Shown here: positions 34,086-42,857 of the stretch, piece after piece
How positions within the stretch are numbered: the first letter of the stretch is position 1
Layout of the letters: the number at the start of each line of letters is the position of its first letter
Assembly: GCA_049322515.1 (NCBI GenBank)
Contig: JBMOQW010000019.1
Span: 1-64,000 of the forward strand
Length of the DNA: 64,000 nucleotides
DNA from: Parasulfuritortus sp049322515
GTDB taxonomy: Bacteria > Pseudomonadota > Gammaproteobacteria > Burkholderiales > Thiobacillaceae
Direction: 5' to 3'
The notes under the pieces: model-generated
Database searches by the model: none
What the model saw: only the letters and a program-made list of their open reading frames with translations
Told to the model about the DNA's origin: nothing
Made by a program: the position numbers and the translations under genes

Positions 34086-35117
34086 ATGCCCCACACCCCG
34101 CCCGGTCTAGACATTCTCGCCACCGCCGTGATCATCCTCGATGACCAGCGCACGATCCGGCACATCAATCCGGCCGCCGAGAACCTGTTTGGTGTCTCCG
34201 CCTATCACGCCAAGGGTCGGCCGCTGTCCGCCCTGCTCAAGGAGCGCACCGAACTGGTGCGTGCCATGGACGCCGCGCTTCAGGAAGGCGTCAGCTTCAC
34301 CGAGCACCACATGCCGATCGAATCCGGCGACGGCACCCTCACCCTGAACCTGACCATCTCGCCTCTGGAAGGCGAAGCCGGCTCGCTGGTGTTGGAATTC
34401 CACTCGGCCAGTGGCAGCGTCCGGATCGCCCGCGACGAACAGGCCATGGCCCAGGCCCAGGCGGTACAGATGCTGCTCAAGCAACTCGCGCACGAGATCC
34501 GCAACCCGCTGGGCGGCATCCGGGGGGCCGCGCAACTGCTGGAAGCCGAATTGAACGGCGCCGACCTGTCCGAGTACACCCAGGTCATCATCCAGGAAAC
34601 CAATCGCCTGCAAAGCCTGCTCGACCGCTGGCTGACCCCGGCCAAGCGACCGGAGATCGGCCCGGTCAACCTGCACGAGATCCTGGAACGGGTGCTCAAC
34701 CTGCTCCAGGCCGAGTTTCCGGCCCTGGACATCGAACGCGACTACGACATCAGCGTGCCCGACCTCCAGGGCGACCGCGAGCAGCTGATCCAGGCGGTGC
34801 TCAACATCGCCCGCAACGCCGCCCAGGCCATCCATGGCGAAGGCAAGATCAAGTTCGCCACCCGGATCAGCCGCCAGGTCACCCTGGCCATGAAACGCTG
34901 GAAGCTGGCCGCGCGCCTGGACATCATCGACTACGGTCCCGGCATCCCGGAAGAGATGCAGGACAAGATTTTCTTCCCCCTGGTTTCCGGCCGCGAGAAT
35001 GGCACCGGCGTCGGCTTGACCCTGGCCCAGAGCCTGGTACAGCGCCACGAAGGCACCATCCACATGGTCAGCGAACCGGGCTTTACCTGCTTTTCCATCT
35101 ACCTGCCGATCAAATGA
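34086..35117 (+). CDS. glnL: nitrogen regulation sensor histidine kinase NtrB (GlnL)
   Basis: Cytoplasmic kinase/phosphatase that sets the phosphorylation of NtrC in response to PII. The 343-residue protein has an N-terminal PAS domain (about 5-110, LDILATAVIILDDQRTIRHI). The H-box LAHEIRNPLGGIRGAAQL has the phosphorylated His136, and the ATPase domain has N box IARNAAQAI, G1 IDYGPGIPEE and G2 ENGTGVGLTLAQ. It has no membrane segment. The stop overlaps the glnG start (ATGA). Confidence 0.96.
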   Translation: MPHTPPGLDILATAVIILDDQRTIRHINPAAENLFGVSAYHAKGRPLSALLKERTELVRAMDAALQEGVSFTEHHMPIESGDGTLTLNLTISPLEGEAGSLVLEFHSASGSVRIARDEQAMAQAQAVQMLLKQLAHEIRNPLGGIRGAAQLLEAELNGADLSEYTQVIIQETNRLQSLLDRWLTPAKRPEIGPVNLHEILERVLNLLQAEFPALDIERDYDISVPDLQGDREQLIQAVLNIARNAAQAIHGEGKIKFATRISRQVTLAMKRWKLAARLDIIDYGPGIPEEMQDKIFFPLVSGRENGTGVGLTLAQSLVQRHEGTIHMVSEPGFTCFSIYLPIK

Positions 35118-36511
35118 AACCTGTCTGGATCATCGACGACGACCGCTCCATCCGCTGGGTGTTCGAGAAGGCCCTGAAGCGGGAGAACCTGCCGCACCGC
35201 ATCTTCGAATCCGCGGAAGAGGCCCTCAAGGCGCTGGAGACCGACAGCGCCGGCGCGGTGATCTCCGACATCCGCATGCCCGGCATGGATGGCCTCGAAT
35301 TCATGAGCCGCCTGAAGAGCAAGTTGCCCAAGGTGCCGGTCATCATCATGACCGCCTACTCCGACCTCGACTCGGCGGTCTCGGCCTTCCAGGGTGGCGC
35401 CTTCGAATACCTGCCAAAACCGTTCGACATCACCCATGCCCTGGCCCTGATCCACCGCGCCCTGGAAGAATCCGGCCACGGCGAGGAACATCTCGACGGC
35501 CAGCAACTCGCGGCCAGCCAGGGCATGCTCGGCCAGGCCCCGGCGATGCAGGACGTGTTCCGCGCCATCGGCCGCTTGAGCCAATCGCACGCGACCGTGC
35601 TGATCACCGGCGAGACCGGCTCCGGCAAGGAACTGGTCGCCCATGCCCTGCACCGGCACAGCCCGCGCAAGGACAAGCCGTTCATTGCCCTCAACACCGC
35701 CGCCATCCCCAAGGACCTGCTGGAATCCGAGTTGTTCGGCCACGAGCGGGGCGCCTTCACCGGCGCCACCGCGTCGCGGCGCGGCCGTTTCGAGCAGGCC
35801 GACGGCGGCACCCTGTTCCTGGACGAGATCGGCGACATGCCGGCCGAATTGCAGACCCGGCTGCTGCGCGTGCTGGCCGATGGCGAGTTCTACCGGGTCG
35901 GCGGCATCAGCCCGGTGCGGGTCAACGTGCGGGTCATCGCCGCCACCCACCAGAACCTGGAGGATCGGGTGCGCCAGGGCCAGTTCCGGGAAGATCTTTT
36001 CCACCGCCTGAACGTCATCCGCATCAAGCTGCCGGCGCTCAGGGAACGGCGCGAGGACATCCCCCTGCTGGTCCGCCATTTTCTGCAAAAAAGCGCGCGC
36101 GAACTGGGCGTGGAGGCCAAGTCGGTCTCCGAAGAGGCGCTCAAGGCACTGTCAGCGCTGCCTTACCCGGGCAATGTCCGTCAATTGGAAAATCTCTGCC
36201 ACTGGCTCACCGTGATGGCCCCCGGCCAGGTCATCGAAGCCAAGGACCTGCCGCCCGACGCCCTCCAGGAACCGGTCTCCGACGCCCTCGACTGGGCCGA
36301 ATCCCTGGCCCGCACGGCACAGGGCCGCCTGGCCAAAGGGGAATCCGGCCTGCTCAACGACCTCACCGCCGAGTTCGAGCGTACCCTGATCCGGGTCGCG
36401 CTGGCGCACACCGGCGGCCGCCGCATCGAGGCGGCCAACCTGCTCGGCTGGGGCCGCAACACCCTGACCCGCAAGATCCAGGAACTGATGCCCGAGGAAG
36501 GCGGCGAGTAG
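35114..36511 (+). CDS. glnG: nitrogen regulation response regulator NtrC (GlnG)
   Basis: Sigma-54 activator of nitrogen genes. The 465-residue protein has a receiver domain with phosphoacceptor Asp52 (VISDIRMPGMDG), an AAA+ domain with Walker A ITGETGSGKELVAHALHR, the sigma-54 contact loop ERGAFTGAT and Walker B GGTLFLDEIGDMP, and a C-terminal Fis-type helix-turn-helix (RRIEAANLLGWGRNTLTRKI). It is coupled to glnL by a 4-base overlap. The glnA promoter region carries sites of the type it binds. Confidence 0.97.
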   Translation: MKPVWIIDDDRSIRWVFEKALKRENLPHRIFESAEEALKALETDSAGAVISDIRMPGMDGLEFMSRLKSKLPKVPVIIMTAYSDLDSAVSAFQGGAFEYLPKPFDITHALALIHRALEESGHGEEHLDGQQLAASQGMLGQAPAMQDVFRAIGRLSQSHATVLITGETGSGKELVAHALHRHSPRKDKPFIALNTAAIPKDLLESELFGHERGAFTGATASRRGRFEQADGGTLFLDEIGDMPAELQTRLLRVLADGEFYRVGGISPVRVNVRVIAATHQNLEDRVRQGQFREDLFHRLNVIRIKLPALRERREDIPLLVRHFLQKSARELGVEAKSVSEEALKALSALPYPGNVRQLENLCHWLTVMAPGQVIEAKDLPPDALQEPVSDALDWAESLARTAQGRLAKGESGLLNDLTAEFERTLIRVALAHTGGRRIEAANLLGWGRNTLTRKIQELMPEEGGE

Positions 36512-36588
36512 CCCGCCACGCGAACCGTAGGCCCGGATTGGGCGGCTGCGCGCGTCACGGAATCACCGAGCGCCGTATACTCTGGGGC

Positions 36589-37431
36589 ATGAAGTCCCCT
36601 GCCCATCTTGCCGCCTGCTGCCTATTCTCCCTGTGGCCCAGCCTCGGGCCGGCGGCGTCAGGCCCGCTCGCTGAAACACCCGCCCAGCTCGACGCACGCG
36701 GCCAGGAAGGCTACCGCGTCTTCCTGGCCACCCCCACGCCGCGCGCCTTCGCGCTCGCGCCTGGCGGCGCCTGGGGCTATGCCACCGAGGCCCTCTCGTC
36801 CGCCCTGGCCGAGCAGGAAGCCCTCGCCCACTGCCAGGCCAACACCCGGCAACGGTGCCTGGTCTATGCCGTCGATCACGTCAAGGTGCTCGGACCGGCC
36901 GAATGGGCAAAGTCGCTGGCGCCCTACCCGAGCGCGGCCCAGGCGGCGCGCGCCGTCGAGGGCACCGGCCTGGGCCAGCGTTTTCCGGATCTGGTGTTTC
37001 GTGACGCGAAGGGGCGGCGCCTCAAGCTGTCCGACCTACGCGGCCAGGTGGTGGTCCTGCATTTCTGGGGCTCGTGGTGTCCACCGTGCCAGCGGGAAAT
37101 GCCCGAGCTCGCCGGCCTGGTCGAGGCGACGGACAAGACGCGCGGCCTGCGTTTCGTGTTTCTCCAGGTCCGCGAAGACGCCGCCACGGCCCAGGCCTGG
37201 GCGCGCCGGATTTCGCCCCAACTACCCTTGTACGATGCCGGCGCGGCGCGCGGTGAGTTCACCCTGGCCGATGGCCGCCGGATTCCGGACCGTGCCCTGG
37301 CGCGGGCCTTCCCGACCAGTTTCGTGATCGATCCGCGCGGCCTGGTGCTGTTTTCCCGCACCGGCCCGGTGGCCGGCTGGCTCGATTACCTGCCGGTGCT
37401 GCGCGACGCGGCCGCCCACGCGGGAAAATAG
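36589..37431 (+). CDS. exported TlpA/ResA-like thioredoxin protein
   Basis: The 280-residue protein begins MKSPAHLAACCLFSLWPSLG, a signal peptide or lipoprotein-like leader. An N-terminal domain (about 25-125) contains a CQANTRQRCLVYAVD segment with two cysteines, reminiscent of small exported proteins with a disulfide. The C-terminal thioredoxin domain (about 130-280) has the active site FWGSWCPPCQREMPELAGLV and a cis-Pro region AFPTSFVIDPRG. It is probably a periplasmic thiol-disulfide reductase. The ATG at 36589 was chosen for the leader; an upstream in-frame start lacks one. Confidence 0.82.
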   Translation: MKSPAHLAACCLFSLWPSLGPAASGPLAETPAQLDARGQEGYRVFLATPTPRAFALAPGGAWGYATEALSSALAEQEALAHCQANTRQRCLVYAVDHVKVLGPAEWAKSLAPYPSAAQAARAVEGTGLGQRFPDLVFRDAKGRRLKLSDLRGQVVVLHFWGSWCPPCQREMPELAGLVEATDKTRGLRFVFLQVREDAATAQAWARRISPQLPLYDAGAARGEFTLADGRRIPDRALARAFPTSFVIDPRGLVLFSRTGPVAGWLDYLPVLRDAAAHAGK

Positions 37432-37450
37432 CCGGCGGCCGGGGTGGAAC

Positions 37451-38515
37451 TCAGTCGCGTGCGTCGAGCCACTTGGCGATCGCCGGCGGGACCGTCTTCT
37501 GGGCCTTGCCGCTGACGTAGATGCCGATGTGGCCGCCCGGAAAGGACAGCTCGGTGTAGTCCTTGCTCCCGACCTTGCCCTTGAGGGCGCGGGAGGCGTC
37601 GGGCGGCACCAGGTGGTCCTGCTCGGCGAACACGTTGAGCACCGGCATGGTGACGTTCTTCAGCTTCACTTCGTCGCCGATCACCAGGCCGCCCTTGAGC
37701 AGCTTGTTGTCCTGGTAGAAGTCCTTGATGAACTGGCGGAACGCCTCGCCGGCCTGGTCGGGGCTGTCGAAGATCCACTTTTCCATGCGCAGGAAGTTCT
37801 TCAGCGCCTCGGGGTCGTCCAGGGTGTCGACCAGGCCCAGGTATTTCTGGCCCATCAGCTGGTAAGGCTTCATGTTCAGGAAGGTCCAGTTGAGCATCTC
37901 GCCCGGCACGTTGCCGACCGTATCGACCAGGCGGTCGACGTCGACCTGCTGGACCCAGTGCGACAGCATGTTGTCGGGCGTCTTGAAGTCGACCGGGGTG
38001 ACCATGGTGACCAGGTTCTTGACCTTGTCCGGATGCAGGGCGGAATAGCAGAGGGAGAAGGTGCCGCCTTGGCAGATGCCCAGGATGTTGATCTTGTCCA
38101 GGCGGTGGCGCTCGCGGATGACGTCGACGCAACGGTCGATGTAGCCGTTGATGTAGTCGTCCAGGGTCAGGTAGCGGTCGGCCCGGTCCGGGTAGCCCCA
38201 GTCGATCAGGTAGACGTCCTGGTTGTGTTCCATCAGGGCCTTCACGGTGGAGCGGTTTTCCTGGATGTCGACCATGTAGGGCCGGTTGACCAGGGCGTAG
38301 ATGATCAGCAGTGGCGTGCGGTTGGGCACCGAGTCCTTGGCCGGATCGAAGCGGAACAGGGTCAGCTTATCCTCGGTGTAGACGGCGGTCTTGGCCGACA
38401 CGCCGGTGGAAATCTCGCCGACTTCCATCAGGTTTTGCAGGCCATGCGAGAGTTTCTGGCCGTAGCTCATGACTTCCTGCATGACGGCGTCGGGACGAAG
38501 TTCGAAAGGCATCAT
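37451..38515 (-). CDS. phaC: class III poly(R)-hydroxyalkanoate synthase subunit PhaC
   Basis: Polymerises 3-hydroxybutyryl-CoA at the surface of PHB granules as a complex with PhaE. The 354-residue length is that of class III PhaC (class I enzymes are near 590). The lipase-like box is GICQGG with catalytic Cys148; Asp300 in EQDHLVPPDAS and His329 in FPGGHIGIY complete the triad, agreeing with known positions in class III enzymes. It follows phaE by 15 bases on the minus strand. Confidence 0.96.
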   Translation of the reverse strand: MMPFELRPDAVMQEVMSYGQKLSHGLQNLMEVGEISTGVSAKTAVYTEDKLTLFRFDPAKDSVPNRTPLLIIYALVNRPYMVDIQENRSTVKALMEHNQDVYLIDWGYPDRADRYLTLDDYINGYIDRCVDVIRERHRLDKINILGICQGGTFSLCYSALHPDKVKNLVTMVTPVDFKTPDNMLSHWVQQVDVDRLVDTVGNVPGEMLNWTFLNMKPYQLMGQKYLGLVDTLDDPEALKNFLRMEKWIFDSPDQAGEAFRQFIKDFYQDNKLLKGGLVIGDEVKLKNVTMPVLNVFAEQDHLVPPDASRALKGKVGSKDYTELSFPGGHIGIYVSGKAQKTVPPAIAKWLDARD

Positions 38516-38530
38516 CGGGCGGCTCCTGGT

Positions 38531-39730
38531 TTACTTGGTCTTGCGCACGGCCGGCTTCGCGGCAGTCGCGGGTTTCGCGGCCGGCTTGGCGGCGGCCGAC
38601 TTGACGGGTTGGCCCGTGGCCGGCTTGCGCGGTGCGGGGCGGCGGACCGGCGGCTTGGCTTCCTCCTCGATGCTGGCCGCCGGGCTGGCCGCGACCGGTG
38701 CCTTGGCCGGCGTCACCGGCTTGGTTGCCGCCTGGGCCAGGCCCTCGACCAACTCGCGCAGCGAATTCAGCTCGCTGCGCAACGCCTTGGTTTCCTTGCG
38801 CAAGGCCAGGTTGTCACGACGCAGTTCATGCTGCCGGCGTTGCAGGGTATCGATCTCGGCGTGGGTCGGCATGTGCAGGGCTTCCAGGGTCTGGTCGACC
38901 ATGCGCGCGCTGTGCTGCTTGACCGCCATCAGGCTGTTCACCAGGCGGCCATACAGGGCCTGGTATTCCTGGGACATGACGAAGCGGGCATAGGCAGCTT
39001 CGGACAGTTCCACCCACTTGTCGTAGATGGCGCGCAGGCTGTCCAACTTCTCGCCCTGCTCGGCCATGGCCTGGACGGTGGCCTGGAACTCGCGCGCGGT
39101 ATCCATGGCCAGGGTGCCGAAGGCGGTCTGGTAGGCCTGTACGGCGGCGCCATAGTCGGCCATCAGGCGGGCCAGGGTCTGCACCTGCTCCTGGGATTCG
39201 CGGGCGTAGCCGACCGCCGGGATGGACAGGAAGCGGTTGACTTCACCCCGCATGGCGTCCATGGCACGCTGGGAACCATCCGGATGGAAAGCCTGGGTGA
39301 AATCGCCCGGCATCGGCATGACGCCGGCGGCGAAGCGCTGCCAGGTATCGAGCGGCAGGTCCCAGAACGCCATCATGTCCTTGGGCGGCTTGGCGGCTGC
39401 CCCGTTGAGCCAGTCCTGCCAGGTCTTGCGGGTCTGTTCCATGAGGCCATTCAAGGTATCCAGGCCGGACTGCTTGCCGCCGCCGGCAAATTTCTCGGCC
39501 ATGGCGAAATAGCCCTTGCTGGCGTCCATCAGCTTGTCGAACATGGCACGGCCGTCGGGCGGGGTCAGGTCGGCCACCGACTTCCACCACTGGTCGAGGC
39601 CCTGGGTCCACGGGGTACGGGCCGCCTCGGGCATTTTCATGCCGCTTTGGGCCATGTCGGACCAGGCCTTCCAGTATTGCTGCTGGCTGTTAAGCCAGTT
39701 TTCCATCCATGCGTTTTGCGTGTCCGCCAT
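38531..39730 (-). CDS. phaE: class III poly(R)-hydroxyalkanoate synthase subunit PhaE
   Basis: Accessory subunit required for activity of class III PhaC. The 399-residue protein starts MADTQNAWMENWLNSQQQYW, with a helical body rich in Trp and Met and the MPTHAEIDTLQRRQHELRRD coiled-coil segment near residue 290. The C-terminal 65 residues are a Lys/Ala/Pro low-complexity tail (KPAAKPATAAKPAVRKTK). The tail is basic and could touch DNA or the granule surface. I chose the ATG at 39730, which has GGAGAG 7 bases upstream. Confidence 0.93.
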   Translation of the reverse strand: MADTQNAWMENWLNSQQQYWKAWSDMAQSGMKMPEAARTPWTQGLDQWWKSVADLTPPDGRAMFDKLMDASKGYFAMAEKFAGGGKQSGLDTLNGLMEQTRKTWQDWLNGAAAKPPKDMMAFWDLPLDTWQRFAAGVMPMPGDFTQAFHPDGSQRAMDAMRGEVNRFLSIPAVGYARESQEQVQTLARLMADYGAAVQAYQTAFGTLAMDTAREFQATVQAMAEQGEKLDSLRAIYDKWVELSEAAYARFVMSQEYQALYGRLVNSLMAVKQHSARMVDQTLEALHMPTHAEIDTLQRRQHELRRDNLALRKETKALRSELNSLRELVEGLAQAATKPVTPAKAPVAASPAASIEEEAKPPVRRPAPRKPATGQPVKSAAAKPAAKPATAAKPAVRKTK

Positions 39731-39882
39731 GCTCGCTCTCCAGAGGCTCCAATTGGGGTCCGGGCATTTTGTGCGGTGCAGCATAGGCTGTCAAGTGCAT
39801 GTCAGCTTGTTCCGGTTAGAATGGCGCGGGGGAGTCAACCGGCGTGCGTCCCGCGCGCGCCTTCACAGGAGATCGAATTTCT

Positions 39883-41064
39883 ATGGATGAAGTCGTCATT
39901 GTCGCCGCGGCTCGTACCGCGGTCGGCGCCTTTGGTGGCACATTGGCCGGCATTCCGGCCAGCGACCTGGGCGCCCATGTCATCCGGGGCCTGTTGGCCC
40001 GCACCGGTCTCGCGCCTGAACAGGTCGACGAGGTCATCATGGGCCAGGTACTGATGGCCGGCGTCGGCCAGAACCCGGCCCGCCAGGCGACTTTGCGCGC
40101 CGGTCTGCCGGACAAGGTCACCGCGATGACCATCAACAAGGTGTGCGGCAGTGGCCTCAAGGCCGTGCACCTGGCCATGCAGTCGGTGCTGTGCGGTGAT
40201 TCCGAAGTGGTGATCGCCGGCGGCCAGGAAAACATGAGTCAATCGCCACACGTGCTGCCGCGCTCGCGCGATGGCAAGCGGATGGGCAACTGGGAACTGG
40301 TCGACACCATGATCCAGGATGGCTTGTGGTGCGCCTTCAATGACTGCCACATGGGCATCACGGCCGAGAACATTGCCGAGAAGTACAACTTCAGCCGCGC
40401 CGAGCAGGACCTGTTCGCCGCCACCTCGCAGCAACGCGTCGAGGCCGCCCAGCAAAACGGTCATTTCGATGCCGAGATCCTGCCGATCGAGATCCCGCAG
40501 CGCAAAGGCGATCCGCTCATCTTCAAGAAGGACGAGTTCCCGCGCGCCGGTGTCACCGCCGAGGGTCTGGGCAAGCTGAAGCCGGCATTCAAGAAGGACG
40601 GCTCGGTCACCGCCGGCAACGCCTCCGGGATCAACGATGGCGCGGCCGCCGTGGTGGTAATGAGCGCGGCCAAGGCCAAGGCGCTCGGCCTCACCCCGTT
40701 GGCGCGCATCGCCGGTTTCGGCAGTGCCGGCGTCGACCCGGCGATCATGGGCACCGGCCCGATCCCGGCGGTGAAGAAGTGCCTGGAAAAGGCCGGCTGG
40801 CAAGCCAGCGACCTGGACATGATCGAAGCCAACGAAGCCTTCGCGGCGCAGGCCATGTCGGTCAACCAGGAACTCGGCTTCGACCCGGTCAAGGTCAACG
40901 TCAGCGGCGGCGCCATCTCCATCGGCCACCCGATCGGCGCCTCCGGCGCACGCATCCTGGTCACCCTCATTCACGGCATGCAGCGGACCGGCGCCAAGAA
41001 AGGCCTGGCCACGCTGTGCATCGGCGGCGGCCAAGGGGTCGCCATGGCCATCGAAAGGATCTGA
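39883..41064 (+). CDS. phaA: acetyl-CoA C-acetyltransferase (beta-ketothiolase) PhaA
   Basis: Joins two acetyl-CoA to acetoacetyl-CoA, the first step of PHB synthesis. The 393-residue length is exactly typical. Catalytic landmarks are the nucleophile Cys in NKVCGSGLKAVHLAMQ, the NEAFAAQ segment, His in GHPIGASGARILVTLIHGM, and the second Cys in LCIGGGQGVAMAIE. The ATG at 39883 has AGGAG about 11 bases upstream. The gene is divergent from phaE across 152 bases and is followed after 2 bases by phaB. Confidence 0.97.
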   Translation: MDEVVIVAAARTAVGAFGGTLAGIPASDLGAHVIRGLLARTGLAPEQVDEVIMGQVLMAGVGQNPARQATLRAGLPDKVTAMTINKVCGSGLKAVHLAMQSVLCGDSEVVIAGGQENMSQSPHVLPRSRDGKRMGNWELVDTMIQDGLWCAFNDCHMGITAENIAEKYNFSRAEQDLFAATSQQRVEAAQQNGHFDAEILPIEIPQRKGDPLIFKKDEFPRAGVTAEGLGKLKPAFKKDGSVTAGNASGINDGAAAVVVMSAAKAKALGLTPLARIAGFGSAGVDPAIMGTGPIPAVKKCLEKAGWQASDLDMIEANEAFAAQAMSVNQELGFDPVKVNVSGGAISIGHPIGASGARILVTLIHGMQRTGAKKGLATLCIGGGQGVAMAIERI

Positions 41065-41066
41065 AC

Positions 41067-41801
41067 ATGAGTCTCAATGGAAAAGTCGCATTGGTTACCG
41101 GCGGCACCGGCGGCATCGGCACCGCGATCTGCAGGAAGCTGGCCGCGGCCGGCGCCAAGGTGATCGCCACCTACATCGGCGACGAAGCCGCCGCCAAGGA
41201 CTGGCAGGCCAAGATGGCCTCCGACGGCGTGCAAGCCGACATCGTCCGCTGTGACGTGTCGAGTTTCGAGGACTGCAAGGCCATGGCCGAGCAGATCGGC
41301 GCGGTCGACATCCTGGTCAACAACGCCGGCATCACCAAAGACGGCACCTTCCGCAAGATGTCGGCCGACCAGTGGAACGCCGTCCTGACGGTGAACCTCG
41401 ACTCAGTGTTCAACGTCACCCGCCAGTTCGTCGACGGCATGATGAGCAAGGGCTTCGGCCGGATCATCAACATTTCCTCGATCAACGGCCAGAAGGGCCA
41501 GTTCGGCCAGACCAACTACTCCGCCGCCAAGGCCGGCATGCATGGCTTCACCATGGCCCTGGCCCAGGAAACGGCGAAGAAGGGCGTCACCGTGAATTCG
41601 GTGTCACCCGGCTACATCGGCACCGAGATGGTCATGGCGGTGCCCGAGGACGTGCGCAACCAGATCATCGCCCAGATCCCGGTCGGCCGCCTCGGCAAGC
41701 CGGAGGAAATCGCTGCCCTGGTGACCTTCCTTGCCTCCGACGATGCCGCCTTCATCACCGGCGCCAACATCGCCGCCAACGGCGGTCAGCACATGTGCTG
41801 A
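41067..41801 (+). CDS. phaB: acetoacetyl-CoA reductase PhaB
   Basis: NADPH-dependent reduction of acetoacetyl-CoA to (R)-3-hydroxybutyryl-CoA. The 244-residue short-chain dehydrogenase starts MSLNGKVALVTGGTGGIGTA, has the catalytic Ser in INISSINGQKGQFGQTNYSAAKAG (key parts NISSINGQ and YSAAK) and the C-terminal SPGYIGTEMVMAVP segment. The QFGQ element between Ser and Tyr is typical of PhaB. It starts 2 bases after phaA. Confidence 0.96.
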   Translation: MSLNGKVALVTGGTGGIGTAICRKLAAAGAKVIATYIGDEAAAKDWQAKMASDGVQADIVRCDVSSFEDCKAMAEQIGAVDILVNNAGITKDGTFRKMSADQWNAVLTVNLDSVFNVTRQFVDGMMSKGFGRIINISSINGQKGQFGQTNYSAAKAGMHGFTMALAQETAKKGVTVNSVSPGYIGTEMVMAVPEDVRNQIIAQIPVGRLGKPEEIAALVTFLASDDAAFITGANIAANGGQHMC

Positions 41802-41847
41802 TGCCTGGTGCGCCGGCGGGCCTGGCCCGCCGGCCTTTGACCGCACA

Positions 41848-42300
41848 ATGCCCGAACGCCTGATCAAGAAATACCCCAACCGGCGCCTCTACGACACCGA
41901 GGCGAGCCGCTACATCACCCTGACCGAGGTCAAGCAATTGATCATGGCCGACCAGCCATTCAAGGTGGTCGATTCGAACACCGATCAGGATCTCACCCGC
42001 AGCATCCTGCTGCAGATCATCATGGACCAGGAAGCCGGCGGCGAACCGCTGTTCACCACCGACATGCTGGCCCGCTTCATCCGCTTCCATGGCGACCCCG
42101 GCCAGGCCACCCTGACCAGTTTCCTGGAACAGGGGCTGGACCTCATGTTCAAGCAGCAGCGACTGGCTGCCGAACAAGTGAAAAAGGCCGCCTGGCCGTT
42201 CAACCCGATCGACTTCTGGACCCAAGTGGGCCAGCAGAATCTCGAATACTGGCGTCAGTTCGACGCCCAGCGTGGCACCGACGAGCCTCCCCGCGACTGA
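41848..42300 (+). CDS. phaR: polyhydroxyalkanoate synthesis repressor PhaR
   Basis: DNA- and PHB-binding repressor that releases the phasin promoter when polymer accumulates. The 150-residue protein begins MPERLIKKYPNRRLYDTEAS, the conserved PhaR N-terminal DNA-binding domain, followed by the PHB accumulation regulatory domain (ITLTEVKQLIMADQPFKVVD ... LTRSILLQIIMDQEAGGEPL). The C-terminal part is short. It lies 46 bases after phaB and directly before its probable operators and the phasin gene. Confidence 0.95.
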   Translation: MPERLIKKYPNRRLYDTEASRYITLTEVKQLIMADQPFKVVDSNTDQDLTRSILLQIIMDQEAGGEPLFTTDMLARFIRFHGDPGQATLTSFLEQGLDLMFKQQRLAAEQVKKAAWPFNPIDFWTQVGQQNLEYWRQFDAQRGTDEPPRD

Positions 42301-42303
42301 TTA

Positions 42304-42380
42304 TTGTGCAACGCACAAATAGTTCTTGACAGCCCTTTCCGGCCTGAATATGCTGCAACGCAACATTGTGCATTGCACAA
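42304..42380 (+). promoter_or_regulatory. phasin promoter flanked by two PhaR-type palindromes
   Basis: A consensus sigma-70 promoter is present: TTGACA at 42326-42331, a 17-base spacer, and TATGCT at 42349-42354. Two perfect palindromes bracket it: TTGTGC-AAC-GCACAA at 42304-42318 and TTGTGC-ATT-GCACAA at 42366-42380. A further half-site CTGCAACGCAACA lies between. Known PhaR proteins bind TTGC/GCAA-rich dyads at phasin promoters, so these are probable PhaR operators; phaR is the gene immediately upstream. Repression by occupying both sites is inferred. Confidence 0.85.
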
Positions 42381-42411
42381 TTTTCATCCCCTGCCCCGGA
42401 AAGGAAACATC

Positions 42412-42789
42412 ATGCAAAACGAATTCATCGACCTGATCGCAAAATCCACCGAGTCCGGCCTGGAGACCGCCCGCAAGCTGTCCGAGCTGAACATGCGCAC
42501 CTTCGAGATGCTGCTGCAACAGCAATCCGCCATGCTCAACGCCTACATGGACCTGGCCACCAAGAGTCTGGAGATCGCCGGCAAGGCCAAGGGCGTGCAG
42601 GAGCTGGTCGAAGGCCAGACCCAGCTGGGCCGCGAGTTCGGCGAGCGTGGCATGGACCTGCTGAAGAAGAACATGGCTGCCATGAACGAAGCCGGCAACG
42701 AGTACGGCACTCTGGTCCAGGACAGCCTGAAGAGCGCCCAGTCCCAGTTCACCACCGCCGCCAAGGCCGCCCAGAAGAAGGCCGCCTGA
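42412..42789 (+). CDS. phaP: phasin family protein
   Basis: Coats the surface of PHB granules. The 125-residue all-helical protein starts MQNEFIDLIAKSTESGLETA, with the amphipathic phasin repeats (ARKLSELNMRTFEMLLQQQ) and an Ala/Lys-rich C-terminal end. AAAGGAAAC precedes the ATG. Its leader carries two PhaR-type palindromes, and a strong terminator follows 20 bases after the stop. Confidence 0.94.
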   Translation: MQNEFIDLIAKSTESGLETARKLSELNMRTFEMLLQQQSAMLNAYMDLATKSLEIAGKAKGVQELVEGQTQLGREFGERGMDLLKKNMAAMNEAGNEYGTLVQDSLKSAQSQFTTAAKAAQKKAA

Positions 42790-42808
42790 GTTTCTCCGGC
42801 TCCCCAAA

Positions 42809-42835
42809 GAAAAGCCCGGCGTCGCCGGGCTTTTT
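42809..42835 (+). terminator. Rho-independent terminator after phaP
   Basis: AAAGCCCGGC-GTC-GCCGGGCTTTTT forms a 10-base-pair GC-rich stem with a T-run. It ends the phasin transcript. The convergent FccB gene ends 22 bases further on, and the palindrome may serve both directions. Confidence 0.9.
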
Positions 42836-42857
42836 CATTTCCAGGGCCTGGTCAAGC

